Of a stretch of DNA of 64,000 nt, positions 1 to 9,954 are shown piece by piece. Location of the stretch: contig NZ_KK853997.1 of assembly GCF_000696185.1 (NCBI RefSeq), positions 5,285,084 through 5,349,083 on the forward strand, given 5' to 3'. Position 1 is the stretch's first letter; each line of letters starts with the position of its first letter. Origin of the DNA: Kitasatospora cheerisanensis KCTC 2395 (lineage in GTDB: Bacteria > Actinomycetota > Actinomycetes > Streptomycetales > Streptomycetaceae). The translations under genes and the position numbers were made by a program. Under the pieces are notes generated by a model that worked only from the letters and a program-made list of their open reading frames with translations, was not told where the DNA came from and ran no database searches.

Positions 1-1
1 C

Positions 2-817
2 GCCAACGCGCGCTCCGGCTTCACCACCCTCACCCCGGAGAAGAACGCCGGGGTCAGCGACAACGTCGCCGACAACGGCGAGTACGGCGTCGGCATGATC
101 GTCTCGGTCCGGTTCGAACGGGGCGTCAAGAACAAGGAGGCGGTGCGGGACGCCATCACCTTCGAGGCCTCCGACGGCACCGTGGTCAAGGGGCACTGGT
201 TCAACGACAAGCGGCTGGACTTCCGCCCCGAGAAGTACTGGAACCCGAACACCAAGGTCACCGTCCACTACAAGCTCAAGGACGTGGAGACCGCCCCCGG
301 CGTGTACGGCGGCGTCGACAAGGACGAGCCGTTCACCATCGGCCGCTCGCAGATCTCCACCGCCGATGTCAACACCCACCGGATGGCCGTCGTCCGCGAC
401 GGCCAGCAGACCGACTCCATCCCGTTCACCGCGGGCAAGCCCGGCTTCGACACCTGGAGCGGCTCCATGGTCGTCGAAGGACTGGAGGGCACCACCCGGA
501 TGACCTCCGCCGGCGTCACCAAGGCGGGGTCCGGCGACGAATACGATCTGGTGGTTCCGCATGCCATCCGGTTGACCGACACCGGCACCTACGTGCACGG
601 CAACTACTGGGGCGCCGGCGTCATCGGCCGCTCCAACGGCAGCCACGGCTGCATCGGCCTGACCGACACCGAGGCCGGCAGCGGGAGCAGCCCGGCGGGC
701 AAGTTCTACGCCTCTTCGCTGGTCGGCGACGTGGTGACGGTCGTCAACTCCAAGGGCGCGGTGGTCGACCCGGCCAACGGACTGGGCGGCTGGAACCTGC
801 CCTGGGGCCAGTGGTGA
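2..817 (+). CDS. L,D-transpeptidase, 3' part (5' end outside window)
   Basis: The open frame runs from the first bases of the window to a TGA at 815-817, so the true start lies upstream; the ATG at 95 is internal. The final 140 residues form a YkuD-type catalytic domain: a conserved His in TYVHGNYW, then the motif SHGCIGL with the catalytic Cys at about 650-652. The preceding segment (KNKEAVRDAITFE, GHWFNDKRLDF) looks like the Ig-like domain found before the catalytic domain in actinobacterial Ldt proteins. The family makes 3-3 cross-links in peptidoglycan outside the membrane, using an acyl-enzyme on the Cys. The signal or lipoprotein N-terminus cannot be seen. A small hairpin follows the stop. 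Confidence 0.9.
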   Translation, partial: ANARSGFTTLTPEKNAGVSDNVADNGEYGVGMIVSVRFERGVKNKEAVRDAITFEASDGTVVKGHWFNDKRLDFRPEKYWNPNTKVTVHYKLKDVETAPGVYGGVDKDEPFTIGRSQISTADVNTHRMAVVRDGQQTDSIPFTAGKPGFDTWSGSMVVEGLEGTTRMTSAGVTKAGSGDEYDLVVPHAIRLTDTGTYVHGNYWGAGVIGRSNGSHGCIGLTDTEAGSGSSPAGKFYASSLVGDVVTVVNSKGAVVDPANGLGGWNLPWGQW

Positions 818-823
818 TCATCG

Positions 824-841
824 AGCAACCGTTCGGTTGCT
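824..841 (+). terminator. Short hairpin after the L,D-transpeptidase gene
   Basis: AGCAACC and GGTTGCT pair perfectly around GTTC, 7 bases after the stop codon. There is no T-run, so this is a weak terminator candidate. The palindrome GGCATATGCC (846-855) follows immediately and may belong to the promoter of the next gene. Confidence 0.35.
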
Positions 842-920
842 GACGGCATATGCCATATGAATAGTGATCGTTTGCTCATTGTCCGTACGCGGCCGCCCAC
901 GTTCCGCAATGATGGGGCGC

Positions 921-1475
921 ATGGCGGGATGGGGCGAAGCGGAACGGTCATCACTTCCATTTGTCGACACCCGCGGTGACGGTTCGTCAGGAGCCGGCGC
1001 CGCGGTCGTGCTCGCCGATCTGGAACGGATGACCGCGGACGAGATGGAGCACGCCTTCCTCGGCGTGCTCAGCGATCCCGAATCCGCCGAGGAGGTGCGA
1101 CTGCCCTCTCGCCCGGAGTCGGCCGGGATCGCGCGGCGGCTGGTGCTCTCGGTATTACAGTCCTGGAAACTCCACCAGCTGCTGGAAGCAGGGGAGTTGC
1201 TCACCGGCGAGCTGGTCGCCAATGCGGTGGTGCACGCCGGCGGGCGGATGATCGGCCTCCGCGTGGTCCGGCGGCCCGGGTGGCTGCGGGTCGAGGTCCG
1301 CGACTCCTCGCGGGCGCTGCCCTGCCTGATCGTCGCCCCCGAGATCGGCTACCAGAACGGCCACGGGCTGCGGGTGGTCGACGCGATCGCCGACCGGTGG
1401 GGCGCGGAGCTGCTGCCGCGAGGCAAGGGCGTCTGGTTCGAGATGAAGATCCGGGCCTCCGCGAGCACCCTCTGA
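921..1475 (+). CDS. ATP-binding anti-sigma-factor-type regulator (HATPase_c)
   Basis: A single-domain GHKL ATPase of the RsbW/SpoIIAB-like type abundant in Streptomyces. The N-box is GELVANAVVHAGG (about 1206-1244) and the G-box is NGHGLRVVDAIADRWG near the C-terminus. The segment LPSRPESAGIARRL before the domain is typical of this group. Members are cytosolic serine kinases that bind sigma or anti-anti-sigma factors, but the partner cannot be named here. The frame is open from a GTG at 864; I chose the ATG at 921 because the protein then begins MAGWGEAE, like relatives, but ATGs at 909 and 912 are also possible. A TTA leucine codon at 1155-1157 suggests translation depends on the bldA tRNA. 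Confidence 0.8.
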   Translation: MAGWGEAERSSLPFVDTRGDGSSGAGAAVVLADLERMTADEMEHAFLGVLSDPESAEEVRLPSRPESAGIARRLVLSVLQSWKLHQLLEAGELLTGELVANAVVHAGGRMIGLRVVRRPGWLRVEVRDSSRALPCLIVAPEIGYQNGHGLRVVDAIADRWGAELLPRGKGVWFEMKIRASASTL

Positions 1476-1485
1476 GAAACGATGC

Positions 1486-1523
1486 GGGGCCCCTGTCCGC
1501 GGTTGTTCGCGGTCCGGGGCCCC
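1486..1523 (+). terminator. GC-rich hairpin downstream of the anti-sigma-type gene
   Basis: GGGGCCCC...CCGCG at 1486-1501 faces CGCGG...GGGGCCCC at 1508-1523 with 14 of 16 positions paired. It lies 11 bases after the stop, consistent with a transcript end without a U-tract. The rest of the 407-base gap to sdaA (1524-1882) contains a small CGTGC/GCACG hairpin near 1600-1620 and the perfect palindrome GTCCCTGCAGGGAC (1802-1815). I see no gene in it. Confidence 0.5.
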
Positions 1524-1882
1524 TGCGCGTCACCCGGCGACCAAGGGGGTGCGTGTCGCCGAGTGGAAGTGGCCGGGCCGTTTCCGCCCGACGTGCATAA
1601 CTATCGCACGTCACGACACCCCGAACAAATCGAAACCAAGGCGAGTGGCGCGCTTCACCTTAGGATTCCAGGCCTACGGTCATTTGTCTCACCATCCGGA
1701 CGAACGCGTCCCCGGCCCACCGCAAGGCTGGCCAGCCCTCCTGCGGAGAGCTCCCAGGACGGGCCCCGAGCCTCTGCGGGGGGCTTGTGACGCCGGGTCA
1801 AGTCCCTGCAGGGACAGGCCCGCACGGCCCCCTGGGGGGAGCTTCCGGGGTCGGCCCCGAGCTGCTGTGGGGTGGGGGCGGG

Positions 1883-3250
1883 TCAGCATTCGATGACGTT
1901 GACGGCGAGGCCGCCGCGGGAGGTCTCCTTGTACTTGATCTTCATGTCGGCGCCGGTCTCCTTCATGGTCTTGATGGCCTTGTCGAGGGAGACGTGGTGG
2001 CGGCCGTCGCCGCGGAGGGCCATGCGGGCGGCGGTGACGGCCTTGACGGAGGCCATGCCGTTGCGCTCGATGCAGGGGATCTGGACCAGGCCGCCGACGG
2101 GGTCGCAGGTCAGGCCGAGGTTGTGCTCGATGCCGATCTCGGCGGCGTTCTCGACCTGCTCGGGGGTGCCGCCGAGGACCTCGGCGAGGCCGCCCGCGGC
2201 CATCGAGCAGGCGGAGCCGACCTCGCCCTGGCAGCCGACCTCGGCGCCGGAGATGGAGGCGTTCTCCTTGAAGAGCATGCCGATCGCGCCGGCCGCGAGC
2301 AGGAAGCGGACGATGCCGTCCTCGTCCGCACCCGGGATGAAGTTCAGGTAGTAGTGCAGGACGGCCGGGATGATGCCGGCCGCGCCGTTGGTGGGCGCGG
2401 TGACGACCCGGCGGCCGGAGGCGTTCTCCTCGTTGACGGCCATCGCGTAGAGGGTGACCCACTCCATCGCGTTGCCGGGCCCGATGCCCTCGGCCCGCAG
2501 GGCCCTCGCGGCGGCCGCGGCCCGGCGGCGCACCTTCAGCCCGCCCGGCAGGATGCCCTCGCGGGACATGCCGGCCGCGACGCACTCCTTCATGACGTCC
2601 CAGATCTCCAGCAGTCCGGCCCGGATCTCGGCCTCGGTGCGCCAGGCCTTCTCGTTCTCCAGCATCAGGCCGGAGATGGACAGGCCGGTCTCCCGGGTGA
2701 GGCGGAGCAGTTCCTCGCCGGTGCGGAAGGGGTGGCGCAGCACGGTGTCGTCGGGCTTGACCCGGGCCTCGCCGATCGCGGCCTCGTCGACCACGAAGCC
2801 GCCGCCGACGGAGTAGTAGGTCTTCTCCAGGAGCACCTCGCCGGCCGCGTCGTACGCCCACAGCGACATGCCGTTGGCGTGGTACGGGAGGGCCTTGCGG
2901 CGGTGCAGGACCAGGTCGGTGTCGGGGTCGAAGGCGATCTCGTGGCGGCCGAGCACGTTGATCCGCTTGGCGGCGCGGATCCGGTCGACGTCCAGGTCGG
3001 CCTGGTCGACGTCGACGGTGCGCGGCGAGTTGTTCTCCAGGCCGAGCAGGACGGCCTTGGGGGTGCCGTGGCCGTGGCCGGTGGCGCCGAGGGAGCCGTA
3101 CAGCTCGGCGCGGAGCGAGGCGACCTGGTCGAGGAGTCCTTCGGAGCCGAGCCGGCGGGCGAACATCCGGGCGGCGCGCATCGGGCCGACGGTGTGGGAG
3201 GAGGACGGTCCGATGCCGATGGAGAAGAGGTCGAAGACGCTGATGGCCAC
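1883..3250 (-). CDS. sdaA: L-serine ammonia-lyase (serine deaminase), iron-sulfur type
   Basis: 455 residues, the normal length of a single-chain bacterial SdaA. It begins MAISVFDLFSIGIGPSSSHT, the conserved N-terminal signature. The Fe-S cysteines lie in VGCQGEVGSACSMAAGG (about residues 340-355) and in LTCDPVGGL and QIPCIERNG. The enzyme deaminates L-serine to pyruvate and ammonia in the cytosol with a [4Fe-4S] cluster. It is the last gene of the minus-strand glycine/serine block, 148 bases after glyA. A strong hairpin in that gap suggests partly separate expression. Together with SHMT it can drain glycine to pyruvate through serine. Confidence 0.97.
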   Translation of the reverse strand: MAISVFDLFSIGIGPSSSHTVGPMRAARMFARRLGSEGLLDQVASLRAELYGSLGATGHGHGTPKAVLLGLENNSPRTVDVDQADLDVDRIRAAKRINVLGRHEIAFDPDTDLVLHRRKALPYHANGMSLWAYDAAGEVLLEKTYYSVGGGFVVDEAAIGEARVKPDDTVLRHPFRTGEELLRLTRETGLSISGLMLENEKAWRTEAEIRAGLLEIWDVMKECVAAGMSREGILPGGLKVRRRAAAAARALRAEGIGPGNAMEWVTLYAMAVNEENASGRRVVTAPTNGAAGIIPAVLHYYLNFIPGADEDGIVRFLLAAGAIGMLFKENASISGAEVGCQGEVGSACSMAAGGLAEVLGGTPEQVENAAEIGIEHNLGLTCDPVGGLVQIPCIERNGMASVKAVTAARMALRGDGRHHVSLDKAIKTMKETGADMKIKYKETSRGGLAVNVIEC

Positions 3251-3316
3251 GGGGTGACGTCCTTGTCTGGTCTCGTGGAGTGGTCCGTCCGGTGGGACGG
3301 GGGCGGTGCATGGAAC

Positions 3317-3354
3317 GGGGCACCGCGCGCACTGTCCAGTGTGCGCGGTGCCCC
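3317..3354 (-). terminator. Long perfect-stem hairpin between glyA and sdaA
   Basis: An 18-bp stem (GGGGCACCGCGC... against its complement, with one G-T pair) closes a 2-base loop in the glyA-sdaA gap. It is probably the terminator or attenuating hairpin of the riboswitch-controlled transcript, making sdaA partly independent. There is no U-tract in either direction. Confidence 0.6.
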
Positions 3355-3398
3355 GGGGGTCCGGGCGGCCGCCGGGTGTCGGTGGCCGCGCGGACGGG

Positions 3399-4667
<1,269 letters not shown>

Positions 4668-4682
4668 GAGGGGGTCTCCCGG

Positions 4683-5057
4683 TCAGGCGCCGGTGAAGGC
4701 GGTGTAGCCGTCGGCGTCGAGCAGCTCGTCGGTGGCCTCGACGCGGACCTTGAACAGCCAACCGCCCTCGAAGGGCTCCGAGTTGACCAGGGCCGGGTCG
4801 TCGATGACCGTCTGGTTGACCTCGGTGACCTCGCCGGTGGCGGGGGAGAAGAGGTCGCTGACCGACTTGGTGGACTCGAGCTCGCCACAGGTCTCACCCG
4901 CGGTGACGGTGTCACCCACATTGGGGAGCTGGACGTAGACGATGTCGCCGAGGGCGTCGGCCGCGTGCGCGGTGATGCCGACCGTCGACACCCCGTCCAC
5001 GGCGGCGGTCAGCCACTCGTGCTCCTTGGTGTACTGCAGGTGCGTGGGGTTGCTCAT
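4683..5057 (-). CDS. gcvH: Glycine cleavage system H protein
   Basis: 124 residues starting MSNPTHLQYTKEHEWL. The lipoyl-attachment lysine is in GELESTKSVSDLFSP, the canonical GcvH site. H protein carries the aminomethyl group between the P, T and L proteins on its lipoyl arm. The ATG at 5057 is chosen because the N-terminus matches the family; the frame is open further upstream without a sensible start. It lies 101 bases after gcvT and 15 before glyA. No gcvP is present in the window. Confidence 0.97.
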   Translation of the reverse strand: MSNPTHLQYTKEHEWLTAAVDGVSTVGITAHAADALGDIVYVQLPNVGDTVTAGETCGELESTKSVSDLFSPATGEVTEVNQTVIDDPALVNSEPFEGGWLFKVRVEATDELLDADGYTAFTGA

Positions 5058-5158
5058 GGCGTCATTCTCCAGGATCGCAAGAGGGGAGGGCGCGGCCGTC
5101 CGCTGGGCGGACGAACCGGAAGAACTGCTCGGGAAGCAGGTGGAGGACCGGCGGAGGG

Positions 5159-6277
5159 TCAGCGGGCGCGCTTGTAGAACGGCAGCGCGACGACCTGGAC
5201 CGGCTCGGCCTTGCCGCGGACGTCCACGGCGACGGTGGTGCCCGGCTCGGCGTGCGCGGCGTCCACGTACGCCATGGCGATCGGCTTCGCCAGGGTCGGC
5301 GACGGCGAGCCGGAGGTGATCCGGCCGATCACGGCGCCCTCGGCGTCGACCACCGCGTACTCGGCGCGCGGGACGCGCTTGCCCTCGGAGACCAGGCCGA
5401 CCAGCTTGCGCGGCGGGTTGGTCTCGGCCGCCGCGGCGGCCTCCTCCAGCGCCTTGCGGCCGACGAACGCGCCGTCGTTGGTGGTCTTGTCGAAGCGCAC
5501 CACCCGGCCGAGGCCGGCGTCGAACGGGGTCAGGTCGGTGGACAGCTCGTGGCCGTACAGCGGCATGCCGGCCTCCAGGCGCAGCGTGTCGCGGCAGGAC
5601 AGGCCGCACGGGACCAGGCCCTCGTCGGCGCCGGCCGCGGTCAGCGCCGTCCACAGGTGCTCGGCGTCGGCGGGGGCGCAGAAGACCTCGAAGCCGTCCT
5701 CGCCGGTGTAGCCGGTGCGGGCCAGCCAGACCTGACGGTCCGCCACGGTGGCGGGCAGCAGCGCGTAGTACTTGAGGGCGGGCAGGTCGGCGTCGGTGAG
5801 CTTGGCCAGGATGCCGTTGGCCTCGGGGCCCTGGACGGCGAGCAGCGCGTAGGCGTCGCGGTCGTCGCGGACGACGGCGTCGAAGCCGGCCGCGCGCTCG
5901 GTCAGGGCGTCCAGCACCACCTGGGCGTTGGAGGCGTTGGCGACCACCAGGTACTCGTTCTCCGCGGTGCGGTAGACGATCAGGTCGTCCAGGATGCCGC
6001 CGTCCTCGCGGCAGATCATGGTGTAGCGGGCGCGCAGCACGCCGAGCGCGGAGATGAAGCCGACCAGCGCGTGGTCGAGCAGCTCGCCGGCCTGCGGACC
6101 GGAGACGGTGATCTCGCCCATGTGCGAGAGGTCGAACAGACCGGCCTTGGTGCGGACGGCGAGGTGCTCCTCGCGCTCGCTGCCGTAGCGCAGCGGCATG
6201 TCCCAGCCCGCGAAGTCGGTCATGGTGGCGCCGAGCGAGCGGTGCAGCGCGTCGAGCGCGGTCAGGCGGAGGGACAC
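5159..6277 (-). CDS. gcvT: Glycine cleavage system T protein (aminomethyltransferase)
   Basis: 372 residues, standard length. It transfers the methylene group from aminomethyl-lipoyl H protein to tetrahydrofolate and releases ammonia. Recognisable family segments are LHRSLGATMTDFAGWDMPLR at the N-terminus, GLFDLSHMGEI, and the folate-domain segment TGYTGEDGFEVF. It is the first gene behind the tandem glycine riboswitch, and gcvH, glyA and probably sdaA follow on the same strand. Confidence 0.97.
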   Translation of the reverse strand: MSLRLTALDALHRSLGATMTDFAGWDMPLRYGSEREEHLAVRTKAGLFDLSHMGEITVSGPQAGELLDHALVGFISALGVLRARYTMICREDGGILDDLIVYRTAENEYLVVANASNAQVVLDALTERAAGFDAVVRDDRDAYALLAVQGPEANGILAKLTDADLPALKYYALLPATVADRQVWLARTGYTGEDGFEVFCAPADAEHLWTALTAAGADEGLVPCGLSCRDTLRLEAGMPLYGHELSTDLTPFDAGLGRVVRFDKTTNDGAFVGRKALEEAAAAAETNPPRKLVGLVSEGKRVPRAEYAVVDAEGAVIGRITSGSPSPTLAKPIAMAYVDAAHAEPGTTVAVDVRGKAEPVQVVALPFYKRAR

Positions 6278-6310
6278 GACAGGACTCCCGGGATCTGGAA
6301 ACGGGCAGGC

Positions 6311-6528
6311 TGGGGCGAATCTCCCCGTCTGTCGTCGAACCTGAGAGCTTCACCGCATCCCGGACAGGATGGCGGTTTGCACCGTGGGTGGGCGCACGGC
6401 GTGGCCGTGTCCTCTTTCCAGATCTGCCTCGCCCGGGCGGTAAGGGGGCCTGAGAGATTCCGGGGAGGACTTGCTCCTTCGGCGCCGGTCGCGACCGGAT
6501 GACGGTCGTTCCGGCTCTCCCGCGCGGG
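6311..6528 (-). promoter_or_regulatory. Tandem glycine riboswitch upstream of gcvT
   Basis: On the minus strand the leader shows both glycine aptamers in order. Aptamer 1 has GGGAGAG (complement of 6515-6521), GCCGAAGGAGCAAGTCCTCC (6464-6483) and CTCTCAGG (6449-6456). A linker containing CTGGAAAGAG joins it to aptamer 2, which has GGTGCAAACCG near 6371-6382, CTCTCAGGT (6339-6347) and the closing GACAGACGGGGAG. This is the known gcvT riboswitch arrangement in Streptomyces: glycine binding turns on expression of the cleavage genes. It ends about 33 bases before the gcvT start, so control may act at translation initiation or by a short terminator; I could not tell which. Confidence 0.93.
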
Positions 6529-6670
6529 TTCGAGCGGCCGGTATGAAGTTTGAGCGGGCCCATCATGGCATGCCGGGAGGCGCTCGCGGGAGTGGGGCTC
6601 GGTCACACTCCCGGCGGGGGCCCCGGGTGCGCCGCTAACCTGATCGCAACCGTGAGTGTGGAGGGGCGAG

Positions 6671-7438
6671 ATGGGGTTCCCGCTGGGTCAGGTTCCGGAA
6701 GGCGGGAGCTGGCCGGCCAACGAGCTGGAGCAGGTGCTGATGGCGGCGCTCGGCGATCCGGGGGCGACGCCCCGGGTGATCGAGGTGCTGGCCCGCAGCC
6801 AGGTGTGGATCCCGCTGCCGTCGGGGGCCGATCCGCAGTCCGGGTCGCTCGACCTGCCGACCCTCGAACTGGCCGGCGCGCCCTACGTGCCGGTGTACAG
6901 CTCGCAGGAGCTGTACCTGCAGCACGCGCCGGGCATCCCGTTCGCGATCGCCCCGATGTGGGAGTTCGCCCGCGGCCTGCCGCTGGGCATCGGCATCGCG
7001 GTCAACCCGGAGGCGCCGGTGGGCATCCCGGTGCCGCCGGAGGGCGTGGGCGAGCTGCGGCGCGGGCCGCGCGGCGAGGCGTGGGAGGCGCAGGGCGTCG
7101 CGGAGGGCGCGCGGGTGGCGCTCAAGGAGCCCGAGCCGCACCAGGAGCCGTACGCCTTCCTGGCCGCCGCGACCGGCGAACTCGCCGCGCTGCCCGGGGT
7201 GCTGACGGCCCGTCGGGCCCTGGCCCGGGTGGAGGGCGAGTCCACCCTGCTGTACGTCGGCGTCCAGCTGGACCCGGCGGCGCCCGCCGACCCCGGCGAG
7301 GTCAACCTGGCGCTCGGCCGGGCGCTCGGAACCGCGGCGCCGAGCTGGGGCGTCCACCTGGTGCTGCTCGACCTGGTCGCCGACCCGGTGGTGGACTGGC
7401 TGCTGGGACGGGTACAGCCCTTCTACGTGCGGCCGTGA
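6671..7438 (+). CDS. SseB-family protein (first of a pair)
   Basis: 255 residues from the ATG at 6671, which follows a good ribosome site (GAGGGGCGAG). The frame opens at a GTG at 6656 but that lacks a ribosome site. The N-terminal half (ELEQVLMAALGDPG, then RSQVWIPLPSG, and a LDLPTLELAGAPYVPVYSS segment) matches the SseB N-terminal domain, and the C-terminal half (LPGVLTARRALARVEGEST, LYVGVQLDP) matches the SseB C-terminal domain. SseB was named for serine sensitivity in E. coli and its biochemical role is unknown. The position next to serine/glycine genes may be meaningful, but that is only suggestive. Confidence 0.75.
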   Translation: MGFPLGQVPEGGSWPANELEQVLMAALGDPGATPRVIEVLARSQVWIPLPSGADPQSGSLDLPTLELAGAPYVPVYSSQELYLQHAPGIPFAIAPMWEFARGLPLGIGIAVNPEAPVGIPVPPEGVGELRRGPRGEAWEAQGVAEGARVALKEPEPHQEPYAFLAAATGELAALPGVLTARRALARVEGESTLLYVGVQLDPAAPADPGEVNLALGRALGTAAPSWGVHLVLLDLVADPVVDWLLGRVQPFYVRP

Positions 7439-7556
7439 ATCCGGTCCCGATTCGGGACGGCGGCATGACGGCTGTCGGGCGCGCCCCATAGGGTTGCCCC
7501 GGCACATCGCGGCGCGGTGGACGGGCGGCGACCAGGACGAGAGACGAGGCGGCGAC

Positions 7557-8381
7557 GTGACGGGAGCAGCCGGCGACCCGGGCGCGATCGAGCGCGCCCT
7601 CGCAGCGGTCGCACCGGAGCGGTGGGAGGCGTACGAGGGGCTGTTGCGCGCCCTCGCCAACGGGCAGGTCTGGATGCTGCTGTGGCACGGCAGCCCGGGC
7701 AGCCCGGACGCCCAGTACGGGAACATGGACGTCGGCGGGCACGGCTACGCGCCCTGCGTGACCTCCCCGGGGCAGCTGTCGGCCAGCGGCTGGTCGCGCG
7801 GCCACGAGGTGGTGTCCGGGCCGGAGATCGCCGGCTCGCTGTACCGCTCCCGCTGGGGGCTCTGGCTGGACCCGCACCGCCCCGGCGGCGGCGTCGGCGT
7901 GCCCTGGGCGGACCTGCGGCGGATCGCCGTCGGCCTGGACCGGCTGCCCGCCGGGCCGCTGCGGATCACCGAACCGCCCGCGCAGGCACCGCAGTTCTTC
8001 ACCGTGCTGGAGCAGCAGGCGGCCGAGGTGCGGCCGCTGCGCTCGCTGCGGCGGGCCTGGGTGCAGCCGGTGCTCGGCGAGCCGTACCTGGCGATCGGGC
8101 TGGACCTGTACGACACCTCGCCGCCGGCCGTGGAGGCCGCCCGGGCGCTGGTGCAGCGGGCCGCCGCGCAGGCCCCCGAGGGGCCGGCCGTCTCCACCGT
8201 GATGATGGCCGACGAGTTCGACCCGGTGGCGATGTGGATGTGGGCCAACTCCCGCCCGTTCTTCGACCGGCAGGGTGCGCCCGGGTCCTACCCCACGGGT
8301 TTTGGTTACACAGCGCAACCAATTCCGGGGCCCCCTCCGGCCTGGCCGCAGCCTCGCTGGCCGGGATATCCGGGCCGCTGA
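7557..8381 (+). CDS. SseB-family protein (second of a pair)
   Basis: 274 residues from a GTG at 7557. The frame is open to 7494, but the upstream residues look non-coding. Segments RALANGQVWMLLWHG, MDVGGHGYAPCVTSPGQL and the C-terminal LRSLRRAWVQPVLGEPYLAIGLDL parallel the neighbouring SseB protein, so this is a diverged duplicate. The last 40 residues are rich in Pro, Gly and Trp and are probably disordered. It lies 118 bases after its partner. Function unknown; the pair is probably co-expressed and may form a heteromer (inference). Confidence 0.7.
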   Translation: MTGAAGDPGAIERALAAVAPERWEAYEGLLRALANGQVWMLLWHGSPGSPDAQYGNMDVGGHGYAPCVTSPGQLSASGWSRGHEVVSGPEIAGSLYRSRWGLWLDPHRPGGGVGVPWADLRRIAVGLDRLPAGPLRITEPPAQAPQFFTVLEQQAAEVRPLRSLRRAWVQPVLGEPYLAIGLDLYDTSPPAVEAARALVQRAAAQAPEGPAVSTVMMADEFDPVAMWMWANSRPFFDRQGAPGSYPTGFGYTAQPIPGPPPAWPQPRWPGYPGR

Positions 8382-8403
8382 CAGTACCCCGACAAAGCAG
8401 CCG

Positions 8404-8447
8404 AAAACCCTCGCACGACCCTTTCTCCTGGTCGGCGGGGGTTTTTT
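8404..8447 (+). terminator. Rho-independent terminator after the SseB pair
   Basis: An A-run and CCCTCGC arm with inner CGACC pair with GGTCG and GCGGGGG, followed by TTTTTT. The stem is flanked by A on one side and T on the other, so it could stop transcription from both directions. It starts 23 bases after the stop codon. Confidence 0.8.
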
Positions 8448-8927
8448 GCCGCGCCGTGATCTACGCGTGCCACCACCGGTGCCACCTGGCGTTTCTCCGC
8501 CACTGGCGGGGTATCGTCAGTGCGCCCCTTGACGTGCGCGCGGCACCTGTGTGAAGAGCGATATGCCAGCGCAACGAAAGTGCATGCGAGCAGATCACAG
8601 TTAGGCATCCTTCGGGATGGGGGTCTTCCGTCGGGTACTGCCCATGACAGAGAGTGCTGCCCAATGCGGAGCGCGAGACGATCCTCACGAAGGTGAACGC
8701 GCCGCCGCCACAGCATGAACCGCACGATGCGCATCTCCGTGCGGCAGCACCATGCGCGCCGGGGCACACCGTCCGGCGTCGAACGGCACCACCCCGCAAC
8801 GCCCTGCTTGCCAAACGCACTTCTGCACCGCCGCAACGGCACCCGGCACCACCGCAACCGCTCTGCCTTCCGCACCAAACGCGACTCCGTGGGCCGGCCA
8901 CCGTCGGCGAGGGGAACGAACTGACTC
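8448..8927 (+). other. 480-base non-coding leader of the oligopeptide transporter operon
   Basis: No convincing gene was seen. TTGACG at 8529-8534 could be a -35 element but no good -10 follows. The stretch from about 8700 is unusually rich in C and A on the plus strand (many CAC, CGCA and ACC triplets), which gives open frames with no family resemblance. The long untranslated distance before the first transporter gene suggests a regulated leader. Confidence 0.35.
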
Positions 8928-9926
8928 ATGACCACACCCACCGAGACCTCGGGTCCGCCGGCCGGCGCGCAGCCTGACGGCGCGTCAATCTCCGAGCCGG
9001 CCAAGAAGATCGAGGGCCGCTCACCGGGCCGCATCGCCTGGGACCGCCTCAAGCGCGACAAGGTCGCGCTGGCCGGCGGTGTCGTGGTGATCCTGCTCAT
9101 CCTCGCGGCGGTCCTCGCGCCGGTGCTCACCGCGCTGTTCGGACACCCGGTCGACGAACCGCACCCGGACCAGATCAACGCCGATCTCGGCCTGCCCAAG
9201 GGCGCGTTCGGCGGCATCAGCGGCGACTACCTGCTGGGCGTCGACCCGGTGTTCGGCCGCGACGTGTTCTCCCGCGTCCTGTACGGCGCGCAGATCTCGC
9301 TGCTGGTGGCGCTCGGCGCCGCCGTGCTGTCCGTCGGCATCGGCGTGGTCATGGGCATCACCGCCGGCTACTTCGGCGGCTGGGTGGACGCGTTCATCGG
9401 CCGCGTCATGGACGTCCTGCTGGCCTTCCCGCAACTGCTGTTCAGCATCGCGCTGGTGTCGGTGATCCCCAACTCGGTGCTCGGCATGGGCGACACCACC
9501 GTGCGCGTGTGGGTGCTGATCATCGTGATCGGCTTCTTCGGCTGGCCCTACATCGGACGCATCGTCAGAGGCCAGGCCCTGTCGCTGCGCAACCGGGAGT
9601 TCGTGGACGCCGCCCGCAGCCTCGGCGCCGGCCGCGCCCACATCCTGTTCCGCGAACTTCTTCCCAACCTGGTGGCGCCGATCCTGGTCTACGCGACCCT
9701 GATCATCCCCGCCAACATCCTCAACGAGGCGGCGCTCAGCTTCCTCGGGGCCGGCGTCCGGCCGCCCACCCCGTCCTGGGGCCAGATGCTCTCCGACGCG
9801 GTCGGCATCTACCAGGCGGACCCCACCTACATGGTGATTCCCGGCCTCGCGATCTTCATCACCGTGCTGGCCTTCAACCTGTTCGGCGACGGCCTGCGCG
9901 ACGCGCTCGACCCCAAGGGCAACTGA
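8928..9926 (+). CDS. Oligopeptide ABC transporter permease (DppC/OppC type)
   Basis: 332 residues with about six membrane segments; the first (about residues 45-70) follows a soluble N-terminus containing SPGRIAWDRLKRDK, typical of OppC. A large external loop between TM1 and TM2 includes HPDQINADLGLPKG. The EAA loop is in NREFVDAARSLGAGRAHILF (about residues 223-242), the docking site for the ATPase subunits. A GAGGGG ribosome site precedes the ATG. It is the first of five genes in the order permease, binding lipoprotein, permease, ATPase, ATPase, which resembles bldK-like clusters of Streptomyces. Confidence 0.93.
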   Translation: MTTPTETSGPPAGAQPDGASISEPAKKIEGRSPGRIAWDRLKRDKVALAGGVVVILLILAAVLAPVLTALFGHPVDEPHPDQINADLGLPKGAFGGISGDYLLGVDPVFGRDVFSRVLYGAQISLLVALGAAVLSVGIGVVMGITAGYFGGWVDAFIGRVMDVLLAFPQLLFSIALVSVIPNSVLGMGDTTVRVWVLIIVIGFFGWPYIGRIVRGQALSLRNREFVDAARSLGAGRAHILFRELLPNLVAPILVYATLIIPANILNEAALSFLGAGVRPPTPSWGQMLSDAVGIYQADPTYMVIPGLAIFITVLAFNLFGDGLRDALDPKGN

Positions 9927-9954
9927 GCCCGCAACTCTGGAGGTTCCCCAACCC

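Noticed and set aside
1802..1815. Palindrome GTCCCTGCAGGGAC as an operator
   Set aside because: It lies downstream of sdaA, isolated, and such 14-bp palindromes are expected by chance in this GC-rich DNA.
1689..3332. Long open frames opposite or out of phase with sdaA, glyA, gcvT, ligA and the kinases (some over 500 codons)
   Set aside because: They mirror real genes in high-GC DNA, are rich in Arg/Gly/Pro/Ala without domain signatures, and the true frames carry clear families.
8654..8977. Open frames in the leader of the oligopeptide transporter
   Set aside because: Composition is His/Arg/Pro-rich with no family resemblance, no good ribosome site, and two frames overlap.
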